From the NCBI RefSeq assembly GCF_000006565.2, contig NC_031471.1, forward strand, positions 1,924,661 to 1,988,660: a DNA stretch of 64,000 nt. Direction: 5' to 3'. The translations under genes were made by a program, and so were the position numbers. The stretch is from Toxoplasma gondii ME49 (Eukaryota; Apicomplexa; Conoidasida; Eucoccidiorida; Sarcocystidae). Shown here piece by piece: positions 37,340 to 47,999 of this stretch (positions within the stretch are counted from its first letter, which is position 1; every line of letters begins with the position of its first letter). A model generated the notes under the pieces. It searched no databases. It saw nothing but the letters and a program-made list of their open reading frames with translations, and was not told where the DNA came from.

Positions 37340-40300
37340 CTTGTCGAGGGGAATTTAAATTACGGTAGGTAAGGGAAAATGCACAAGAACGGCGAAAATA
37401 AAATGAAGCTGTCGGCTGGCAAGCAGCGGGTGCTCCTCACCGCAGGGCGCCAAGCCGAAGAGAGTGGCAGACAGGCGAAACGAGGGAATGAACTAAGGCA
37501 CTTTCTGTTTGCGAGCTGGAAAGACCCGTTTGTCTTTCAATCGAGGATTCGAGAAGTGCCACGAGGAAATCGAATTGGAACTCACAAAGGGACGGAAAGA
37601 AGTCCAAGTTTACGGCTTACTTGCGCCGGCCACTGGTGTGTGTGTGTGTGTGTGTGTGTCGGTGTGTGTGTATCTGGTTGTGTTGGAACCTCGAGATTTT
37701 TATGAATCCTGCCGGGGAAAAAGCGAATCCGCTCGGACTTTCTAGCGAACATGCGAAAGGAATGATACCGGTAGAGTTTTCAAGTTCTGCAGAAAAGTCA
37801 AGGGAGAAGCAAGAGAGACGCAACCCCCTAGCCTCGAAAAGTGCTCCTTCTGCGACACGATCGGCGACTCTCCACTGAAAACGACCGACGAAGGAAGAAC
37901 CCTGCAGTGCCCCTTCGTAACTTCCCTACACGGTTTGCTCATTATGCTTGGCCTCCTTGTATGACTGGCATGCGTCTTCGTCATATAATCACGAATCAAA
38001 GACGCTTGCCACCGGAAATTCATCAAGCAAGCAGCCATCCGAACCACGGAGGAGTCTCTGCCCTGCACTGTATCGGCTGTGGAGGACCCTGCTGGATGTT
38101 CCTTTATTTCGATTTGGAAATGCATTCTCTCTCTCCCCTCACCAAGCTGGAAATTCCTATCGCGAGATCGAACAGAGAGGAATCGCGAGCGCGAGTAAAC
38201 AGACTCGGGCGGTCCGCGACGACAACGAGGGAACGCACTCCGCTGGCACCTGAACGGCCGACGTGGAACCGAGTCTGAGTGGACGAGGAAACGCGGATCC
38301 CCCTTGGCAAACACTCTACGCAGGACGACATTTGTAGTGCGGTGCATCTCTGAAGTATCGGAAAAGCGTCTGAAAGGGTGCGCTCCCGTCTGACTATCGA
38401 TATCCTGAGTGCCTACCCCGTCCGTGCCCCCCCGTTTCCCTCTCACTCGCGATTTCCTCTCAGCTTTTCGAGTCGCAATCTCGCGATAGGATTCTCCAGC
38501 ATGCAGAGAGTAGGAGTGCATTTGTCGTTCGAGAAAAAGGAGAAAGCCCCAGCCTGTGACACGGGAGGGTCCTTCTCGAACCGGCGCGTCCATCCCTCCC
38601 GCGATGGGGTTGTCGTTGAACTGTTGGAAATCAAATGCACTTTCTGCTCTTTTGCTGACGAACGTTTTGCCCAGTGTGTAGGGAGAGGTGGAGACAGAAG
38701 TGAAAACCTGCTTCTTCCCTCCGCCTATACTAGGCGGCTGGCTTGCTGTGCTGGTTCCGCGGTCAGGAGTCTTCCTTGCAGCTAACAGCGTGTGCGAAGG
38801 ACGAAAAAAAGACGCTGAGTAGAAACAATTGCCGACACACTAGGTAAAACAAAAAGGTTCTGTCTTCTGTGAATACCGTGATATTTGTACAGCTTGTATA
38901 AAAATGTTGGTTTTTCAAACATACGCTGGATACCCTTATATAGTTAATGCACCTCTTGAGCAAGTCGTGGTGTCTCCAGGGGGGCGCGACGAGTTCTGCT
39001 CAAGATTCGCCTGTTACTGAGTACGACTCACGCGTAGGATGATGTACTTTTCCTTGATGTGCGGGCAAAGCTTCAGCACTCCTCTGCTACAAGAAACGAA
39101 AACTCCGTCGTGGCAGCTGCAGAGAAAAAGCTCTGCGGCATTTCGCCGCGACCCTCCACCGTCCGAGAGAGCCTCATCTGTTTAGGGTGTAGGTCAGATT
39201 CTGAGACTTTGAATTTTGCCTGACGGCGAGGAGAGTTTTCCATACAGAACAATATGTAGACAGATATATGCAGATCTCTACATGTATCTACATGAGGTGA
39301 CTATGAAATTCTAGAGAGCATGTACGCAACTTAGCAGTCATCACCTTCAGAACTTCGTCAAAACACCTTCTACACCAACCACGTCCGACTTCGTCAGGAA
39401 TTTTGAACTTTCTGTGAAGGCGAGATGCTTTGTCTCTTTCAAAGACTAAAGCGGCTAGGCGAGGAAACCGCAGGGTCAGCCTACGCCACCAAAGTCGATG
39501 GGCCTCGTTTCGTTTTCGCTGCATTACCAGGACCAGCGAAAGTGTGCGGACATGCCCGCCAGTGGCGGAGTGTGTTTGTGGTGCGTGTGTCGTCTTTTTC
39601 CGCTTCACGTTTCAGCAGTGGTTTTCTGTGGCAAGGGTCACTCTTTTTTCCAAGGCAAAAGCAATTGCGGAATGTCAACGAGTTGGGAGACAGACGACGT
39701 CTCTGGTCCAGTGCATGCACATAAATGTTCCGGGACGCATTCGCGAGGTCGGTACACAGAGCACGTTGTAAGCATCTGCTCGCTTCCCTCGCTCCCGTGG
39801 TTCTCCACTGCAAATAAGGCATATCTCATGCAAAAAAAGAAAAGAATTTCGACGGTCTCAGGTTCAGCGACATTTCGCAAACGCATGTTCGCTAGTAGGG
39901 ACGCCCGTAGCCTCTGACGAAGCCCCCGCGAGGTCGGTAGATTGGGCGAAATCCTCCTCTTGCACCTCTGCGAGAACGCACCAGAGCAAAAAAGAAGAGA
40001 AACGCTTTCTTCGAAAAACGGCAACCTGTCTGTTCCTTCGTGGAGACGCAAGACCGCACACACACAGAGTTCGCGTCGTCATATGCATCCTATAGAAAGC
40101 AGCGCAAACGCGACGGCCTGCCGAAACACACAGCCTCTCTTAGGGATCGCGAAACCAGTCGGTTGCGCCAGAAAACGAAGGAGACGTCGGAAAGGATTCA
40201 CACGTTCTCTACGGAAAAAGCAGATTCCACGAAGGTTGAAAGCCATCTTGGCGAGGACCCAAAACGAGGAAATCTCGCGCGCTAACGTGCCAGAGAGTTC

Positions 40301-40863
40301 CTCGCGCTCTGGCTGTCTTTTCTCGCCGTCTCGGCAAACAAAAAACACAAACAGCGAACTGCACAGCTTGTGTACGCAAATGCGGGGTCTTCACATTCTC
40401 CGACGTTTTGTGGCTTGGCACCTGTTTAGAAGCTGAACGTTGTTTAGACGCCCGGAAGCAGAGCTGCAGCTTAATCACTTGAAAGATGCAATCAGTTGAG
40501 GATGTTTATACTCTACGTACTTGACATGATACTCATGTACAGCATAATTAACAGAGCTTGGCAACTTCCCCCGCTCTCGCACACACCTCTCTGCGCATCT
40601 GTTTCCGTCTACGTCTCTGCATCTATACACTCATTCATGCACACCATTAAATTGTCTCCTCTCTAGAATGTAGAGATGGACTCTCCTGCACAAGTGCAGA
40701 CGAGGTTTAGACTGCAGCAGAGAGAGAGGCTTAAACGGAAAAAAACAGAGACACTGCGACACCCGTCGACAACGCGCGGTTGATCGACACCTGCGAGTTG
40801 TTTCTGAATTGCTCAAATAACAGCGCGCCACAATCATTTCTTATTTTCGTCCATTTTCAAAAT
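37340..40863. other. 3.5-kb region between the five-exon gene and PABPN1
   Basis: Upstream of the five-exon gene lies a (GT)n microsatellite at about 37637-37676. A 283-residue minus-strand frame at 37742-38593 has irregular composition and no domain. Frames at 39288-39917 on both strands overlap. The part next to 40864 would be the PABPN1 3' end. No gene is called. Confidence 0.45.
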
Positions 40864-43269
40864 TCACAATAAAATGAAAAAGACGCACCTGCCTCGGCCC
40901 AGCATGCCTCCAGCTGCCGCCATGCGGCCACCGCGCCAGCCGCCGCGGCCTCGAGCGAATCCAGGAATGTTCTTTCTCTTGGCGACAACCTGAAGAGAAA
41001 GGAGAAAACCTTTTAAAAATGAAAAAAACCTGAAGCACGGGCAGCCACCGATTCTTTCTCTTGGCATACCATGGAGACGAAAACCTTGAGAAATTAACCG
41101 ACACGGAAACAAAGAAACTCAGTACAGAACCTCGAACTGGGAGAAAGGACAGAAAAATTGGAAGAAATGCACCCGGACGAGAAAGGTTTAGCGGAGGAAC
41201 GCGAGAGAGAGAAAAAGAACGCGAAAACATGAGGAGGAAAAAGAATACCAATGCAAACATAAAAAAACAACAGGAGGGGCGAACTACAGAAAAAGCACGG
41301 TGAACAGCGAACGCTACAAGAGGGAGAACAAAAAACGGCATTTTGTCTTGCTTTCCGTCAGGCTGTCCAGAAAGGCCTCGTGTTGCCGCGTCCACTGTAT
41401 TCCAGGCAAGCATTTTTCAAAACCAAAAAAAAGTCGACAAATGCGAGCTTCTACGTTTCGTTCTCGGCAAAGTCACTTCGAAGGTCCTGCGCGTATACCT
41501 TGATCTGTCTCTGCTTGAAGACGGTGTCGGAGAGCAGAATCGCATTCTGCACCGCGGCCTCGCTGTTGAATTCGATGTAAGCATAGCCTGAGGCAAGAAC
41601 CTGTCGAAACTCTCAAAGTGACGCAGAGGCCGCGAGCGAGCAGACGAGCGACGAGGACAAAGGGGGAGGGGGCAGGAGAAAACTTCCACTCGAGGTGAGA
41701 CGAAAGGTGCAAAACACAGCGAAAGGGTGAAGAAAACGCAACCGCAGTCTAAACAGAGAAGAAACGCGACTCTTCGACGAGGACAAGACACCCCCCGAAA
41801 AACACCCGGAAGCAAAACATACTCTTACTGAAAAAACGTTGCCTGCTCCTCCGTAGAAATCCGCATGATGTCAAACAGATCGCCGGTGGACATGGCAAAC
41901 CACGCACATCCGCAGACATCGATTCACACGGACACCACCAACGCGCACCCAAGCACTATATATATATTATATATATATTATATATATATTATATATATTA
42001 TATATATATTATACATATATTATATATATTATATATATTATATATATATTATATATATATATATTTTATATAATAAATAAATAGATAAATAAAAGCCTGC
42101 ATGCGTAACGATGTGTACCCGTGACTAGGTGCACCAGCGGACCAACGACAGGACGTCGTCATCACACAACCATATACTTCCAGACATGCCCGCAAGCACT
42201 CTCTTAAAATACACTGTGCACTACTTCACATAGGCATGTGTATATACAGACATGCATGCATATGCATACATACATACATACACACATATATATATATATA
42301 TATATAAATTTATTTATTTATGAGAGTATGTCAAGTTGAAGAGAGGCTACGTGGGTCGTGAAGAAAAGGGAAGTCGGGATCTGCGTGACCGATTTCGCGC
42401 CGTAATTTGCAGATCGTCAAATGGACAGTAAAGAAAAACAGAGAGTACAGAGGTCCAGTGTACTCACAAAGAGATCCTTTCTTCTCTCTCGAATTTTTGT
42501 GTTTAAGACAGTGTCGAGTTCTCTCACGCAAAAGACGCGTGCAGATCTACGCTTGCTTGGCGTCCTTCGACTTCTTTCAAAAACCGCAACCGACTTCTTT
42601 TTTTTCTCCTTCTTTCGAGCAAAAAGAGACCGACCTTTGGGGTGGCCTGTGTACTTGTCCACCATGATGGTAATTCTGTTGATGGTTCCACACGACTTGA
42701 AGTGCTCCTGGAGCTCAGCAGGCGTCGAGGAGTAGTCCACCTGCATGAGAAAGAAGTCGAAACGTATCGCAAAATAAAAACTCAGCGCCAGGGAATGATG
42801 TTTTTTCTCCAGCTCCGCAAGCGCGGGGGAGAGGACATAGCCGCCGTGTCTCAGCTTGCACACGCGGCACTGAGAAAATGACGAAGCGTCAAAAGAGTAT
42901 ACATATACATACATATACATATATGTATATACATACATATACATATACATATATGTATATACATATATATATATATATGCAGATATTTATGTAGATTTAT
43001 TTGCATGTGCGTACTTTTCCGCGTCAGTGAAGAGAACTCTTTATTCAGCCACAGAAGTGGAGACGAATCACACATACACGTCGACGCTTGCGCAAGCACC
43101 CACAGCTCCGTGCACCGAGCTGTTTACTTCTCCGCAAACACAAACGCAGACACCGAATTCCAGGCAGAGAAACATCTACATGGACACAAAGGAATGAACG
43201 CCAGAGCTGAAACGTGTATGAGAGACAAATGGATACGAAAAAAAACGAAACTGCTTCGTTCGCGAAACT

Positions 43270-43305
<36 letters not shown>

Positions 43306-44956
43306 GGTAAGAGAAAGACGTACGCCTTGTGGAGATTGTGTCTATCTTACATTTCCGACATAGACGGATCGTCGGTCGACTTCGTCTGAGTCTGCACTTG
43401 GAAATCCGCCGAGCGTCTGCGACCCTGCAGAGCCTGTCCCATCAGCGCCTCCTGAGGCTCCCGCCGCATGTGGACTTCCCCCGCCTTGTACGAACGAATA
43501 AGCGGCTTCCTCGGTCATGTACTGAAAAAAAAGCAGGTTCAGCTCACAGCTCTCTCTCTCTCGCACTATTTGATCTCACACTGCTTTCTTCCCTGGCCGC
43601 CTCAGGTTGTCTCTTTTCTTTGAACGGACGCTCCTCTCTCTTTTTTGCGACGCCCTTTCCTTCGCGCGTCTTGCGCCGCCATTGCTTTCCCTCAGTGTTC
43701 GACGCGCGCTTCGCTGTGGCATCTCCAGCGCGAACTTTTGACTTTTTCGCTCGTGGAAGGAGGTCACCAAACAGATCTTCCATCTCTCTCCCCTCCCCTG
43801 AGGTCCGCGTTCGAGGAAATCGAACGAACCTTCTCCGACTGTATTTAGGGTAGGGACATGAGAAAGAAACACACGAAACACCAGGAGAGCGCGACGAAAG
43901 CCGAGACACAACAGAGAGGAAGACGGTCGGAAAAAACGCAGAGGGGAAGACTGCAAGGCGAGGAGGGAGAAGACACAGAGGAGAAGACTCAGAGAAAGAG
44001 ACGGGAGGGAGAAGAGAAAAAGGAAAGGAAAGCGATGAAACGAAGCCGAGAAAGGTGAGGAAACGCAGAGGAGAAACGAAGACTGAGAGAAGACAGGGGG
44101 AGATGGGGAGAAGCTAGAGGACGGCTGGAGTCGGTAAAAGAGGCAAACGACACAGAGACAAGGTTTGTGCAAAGGAGAAGCACGACAGGATCATCCAAGA
44201 GCACGAGTTCCGCCACAGAAAGAAAACAATCATCACAAACAAGTCTTACCTGCAATTTCTGAAGTTCATCCCAGTCAGAATCGAGCTTTTGAACTTGCTC
44301 TTCCAATGCACGCATTCCATCTGAAAATCACGCAAGTTCAGAAGTCCTTTTTCTGTCGAAAATCCGTAGTTCTTTGTCTCGCTCTCGCACTAATTCTCCT
44401 CGAGAGAGCTGCCCATCACCGGTCTCTCTGTCTCGTTCAACGGAAGCAACGGCAAAGAGAAAGGGTGCTCGATTCATCTCTTTCTTTACGAAAACGCTAG
44501 AAAAAAGCATTTTTCGCAGAGAAAAAACGCTAAACCATGTTCCAGAGACTCGAGGCAACGCGCTCTTGGTCAGCGGCGTCCTTTGCCCCGACTGAACCTG
44601 AGAAAGCCTTTTTCTTCACTGGACGCTCAGCGGTGAAATGCGCCCTCTGTCCTCATGCGGATCATTTTAGAGAAAGGCAAGTAACTCGCTCTCGACCTCG
44701 TCTCGCAAGGCATTTGGCGTTCCAAGGAAGTCACATAGAAAACGTCCGGTCTTCTTGTCCTACCAGCGCGGAGAGCAGAGTCGGAGCCTCCAGAACAGAC
44801 TGCCGGCAGGTCCTTCGCGGAAAGAGGATTCGTTTTTTGGGCGAAAGAAAAGGAAGCGTTTCCTTCTTCTCTTCTCTCCTCTCCCTCTCCGTTCGGATAC
44901 GAAGCAGGAGGCAGATGCTCGTCCTCCGGCAACTGCGCCGCCGAGTGCATCTCCAT
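40864..44956 (-). CDS. PABPN1: Nuclear poly(A)-binding protein (PABPN1/PABP2 family)
   Basis: This protein coats nascent poly(A) tails in the nucleus and helps set their length. Exons in transcript order: 44764-44956, 44250-44320, 43351-43521, 42635-42740, 41499-41587, 40864-40989. They give 756 nt and 251 residues with all phases consistent. The order is typical of the family: an acidic polar N-terminus ([18 protein letters not shown]), a coiled-coil helix ([20 protein letters not shown], about 67-86), a Gly/Ser linker, then one RRM at about 140-212. RNP2 reads SVYVGNV and RNP1 reads KGYAYIEF, with the family-specific GHPKG loop. A short RGG/GRG tail follows ([11 protein letters not shown]). 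The start has a strong context (gcaaagATGG). The 3' end is less sure: a possible donor (GGCAG|GTGCGT) lies just before the TGA, so a further exon could replace the last seven residues. It is divergent from the Myb-like gene at 48000. Confidence 0.92.
41957..42071. repeat. Ordered TA-rich tandem repeat in a PABPN1 intron
   Basis: Near-regular units of tatatatatt repeat over about 115 bases in the intron between exons 4 and 5. Three further (TA)n tracts lie in PABPN1 introns at about 42260-42320, 42898-42980 and 43271-43305. Confidence 0.85.
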
Positions 44957-47900
44957 CTTTGCCGCAATGGGAGGTCAGGAGAAAGGCAAGCTAGGAAGGA
45001 GAAGCGAACCGGAAGAAACAGACGAGACGGCAGATGAAGAAAGAACAGGAGGCGGAGAAAAAAGAGAAAAAAAAGAAAAAAAAGAAAAAAAGGAAAAAAA
45101 GGGAGAAAAGAGAGGAACGGGTGACGCGGTCGAAATGCTTCTCTAGAGAAGCAGAAGCGAGTCTCCTGCTCACGGAACTTTCTCTCAGTCACAAGAGATG
45201 CGAGGCAGGAGCGTTTTCTTGGGCAACGAGGGAAGCCTGAAGAAGAGATGGAACTCACAGAAAAGAGCGAGTGAGCCTTCTGTTAAAAAACTGGAGGGTG
45301 TACCGCAGAGATGTGAAGGGAGAGAGAACACGGTGAGAAGGAGAGATTCGGGAGGAGAAAGAAGACATTCCGTCGTTTTCCGACCTTCTGTCTGCTCGGT
45401 CGAAGGCGTATTCTACGAGGGGAAGTAGCAGGAAACAAGAAAGGACGGGGAAGAGAAAACAAAAAGAAGAGAAGGGAGGACAGAAGAAGAGGAGCAGAGC
45501 ACAACAAACAAGCGGCGCAGAGACGCTGCTCTTCGACTTCTTCTCCTTCAGAGCGACAGCTACTTGCGAGACGGCGCCTCGAGTCGAGCGAGTGGAGGCG
45601 CAGAGAGAAAGGCAAGAAAGGCGGAGTGAACAGAGGAAGACGAGACGGAAGCAAAGTTGCTTGGACTTGTGTTCCCGACGGGGTTGCCAGCGAAGAAGAA
45701 TGCAGAGTGGGGGAAGGAAGTTGCGGTAGGGGGGCGAACGCAGCTCAAAAACGAGAGGGGAAGTCTGCATTTAGAGAACTCTTCCTTCCACGGCGAGTTT
45801 CTTTTCCTGCGCGTAGAGACAGTGGGGAAAGAAGGCAAGTTCTCCTGTCACAGAAAGGCAGGGTGGAGAGACGCCAATGACACAAGTGCGTTCCCCGTTT
45901 CCAGCGTGGACGCTTTCTCGCGTTTCTTCTTTTCTCTCTTCCCTCGTTTTCCTCGTTTTCCTTGTTTTCCTCGTTTTCCTCTTTTTCTTCTCTTCTTTCT
46001 TGTCCTTCTCTCCCTTTTCCGGCCAAACGCGCCTGAGTCGCCTCTGCGGCCGACCGCCGGCGCATGCAATGACGAGAAAAAGCTGGTCAAGCGACGGGGA
46101 CTCGACCAGGCGGAGTGTGTCTTCCGCGCTCTCTCTTTCCTTCGCGCTTCTCTTCGCTCTTCTGTCTCCACCTTGTCGCTCTCGCTCTGCCTTTCGAAGT
46201 CCTCTCCGGCGTTCATCTGCGCTCTGCGTCCTCTGGACAGGCTTGTCGGGTGTAGGAGGAAGACGAGAGAACCTCCTGGAGAAGCAGCTCGGTGCCGCGA
46301 AGAGGGAGGAAGACATGAATGAGGAAAAACTGTTTTCCCTCGAGGTCGACGGACAGACGAGGAAAGAGACGAGACAACTCCAACTGCTCTTCGAAGAGAG
46401 AACTCTCAGCCAGACCTCCCTTCTTAACTGCGAAACTCCTTGCTCTCCTCTCCGCCTGAATGAGACTGGCGTTCTTCTCTCGTTTTCTTTGCTTTTCTCC
46501 CCCTCGCCTCCTTCTTTCTTCCTCATTTTTTTCTCTGGAGGGAGCAGAGAGAGAAGCGGACGTACTTCATCGGCGAAACTTCTGTTTCGCGTCGAGAGAC
46601 TCCAGGACAGCCAGGAGGCAAACAGCCCCCTCGCTCCCTCCTTCTCTCCTTCATTTCAACGTTCTTCCGGCCTCTGCATCGTTTCTTCTTTGGCGGCTCT
46701 TTGCTTCGTGCCGCATCTTCACTTTCAATTGAAGTCGTTTTCTCCCCTTTAATATTAAAGTTTCAGAGGGGATGGCCTCTCCAGTCCGAAACGAGCGGCT
46801 CTCGTCGTCTTTCTCTGCTTTCGCAGTGTCGTTCTCGCTCTTCTTTGTCGACAATTCCTTTAGATTCTCGTCCCCATCCGCCTTCGTCTCCTCTACGGAT
46901 TCACCCCCGACATTTCTCGTCTGAAAAATCATGTTTTCAGAGCTGCTTTGCCCAGTTTCCCCGTCCACTGTTCTTTGTCACTGCGACGTCGTTTCTGCTC
47001 CACGAGCTGCATGCGCTTCTATCATCTTGCTGGTGTCTGTGAAGCTTCTCTGTCTTCAACAACTCTGCGTCGTTCTGCAGGGGAGACGCTTTCCTCTCTC
47101 TCTCCTCCACTTCTGCATGTCGCGTTCTTTTGCGACAAGAGGTTTTTCGACTGGTTCTCCCTTTGCTGTTTTCTCTTCTGTGCAGAGAGGAACGGCTGTG
47201 CGTACCCTCAAAGGTATCGATGGGAGAGAAGCGACACAGGAGGAAAAAGAGGAGATCAGTCGTTCATCCCGCTCCCCCTTTTAAAGCGTCGTCTTTCTTC
47301 TCCCTCGTCTCGTAGCTTCTTGCCTTCTTCTCCGTTTCCTCTTCTTCGCGCTGCTCCTCGCTTTGCCTTCTTGCAATCCTCCAACTCGGGGGCGAAAGGC
47401 TCGTCCCTCAGTTTCGCTGGCACTGAGGGAGAAGGGGAGAGAGAGGAAGACGAGAGAGAAGACTGCGCAGAGGAGAAGAAACAGACAACGATGAAGAAAC
47501 AGAGAATGCGGCGAACGCGCGCGCGGGAGAGAGACCGAGAGAGACCAGAGTCACTTGCAGGAGACGCTCGAAGAGGAACGACTCCAAAAGAGACTTCCGT
47601 TTGTCTCCCCTCTTCCTCCAGAAGGTAGAGGGAGAAACGAAGGAGACCCAGATGCGCGCGCGCGTGAGAAAGAGACAGAGAGTTGGTTACGCCAGGACGG
47701 CAATCTGTGAACAGCGCAAAGAAGAACAGTGGCACAGGAGACTGTAGAGACACACCGGAGCCTCGACGCTTGATCTGCAACTCGACAATCTCTCTTTTTC
47801 CTCGTCCTCCTTCCTCTCCCTTCTCTTCTTTCGCCTTCCTCTTGTCCAGATTCCACCTGCTTGATTCCCTCTTCTCTCGTCTCCCCTGTCTCCTCCCTCC

Positions 47901-47999
47901 TCATCTTTCGTCTCCTCCTGCCCCTCGCTCTTCTTTGTTTTTCTTTCTCCTCTTTCTTCTTCGTTTCCCCCTCCACCGCTTGTTCGTCTTTTCTTCGAG
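44957..47999. promoter_or_regulatory. 3.0-kb shared upstream region of PABPN1 and the TTF1-like gene
   Basis: The two genes start outward from this stretch, so it must hold both promoters and leaders. The plus strand is strongly pyrimidine-rich from about 45900 to 48000 and purine-rich from about 45000 to 45500, including A/G runs at 45058-45113. A 9-bp repeat, cctcgtttt in four tandem copies with one changed base, lies at 45942-45977. No specific promoter element can be assigned. Confidence 0.5.
46651..46968 (-). CDS. Weak candidate: acidic 105-residue open frame in the PABPN1/Myb divergent region
   Basis: The frame begins MDGETGQSSSENMIFQTRNV and is rich in Glu, Lys, Asp and Ser, like disordered nuclear proteins. 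It lies about 1.7 kb upstream of the PABPN1 start on the same strand. I considered it as an alternative PABPN1 first exon, but the next PABPN1 exon begins with a well-placed ATG and lacks a good acceptor. It may be an upstream ORF in a long leader or chance. Confidence 0.18.
   Translation of the reverse strand: MDGETGQSSSENMIFQTRNVGGESVEETKADGDENLKELSTKKSENDTAKAEKDDESRSFRTGEAIPSETLILKGRKRLQLKVKMRHEAKSRQRRNDAEAGRTLK

Noticed and set aside
41823..41884. Short minus-strand frame giving [18 protein letters not shown] inside a PABPN1 intron
   Set aside because: It looks protein-like but breaks the continuous RRM if included, and the flanking PABPN1 exons join in phase without it.
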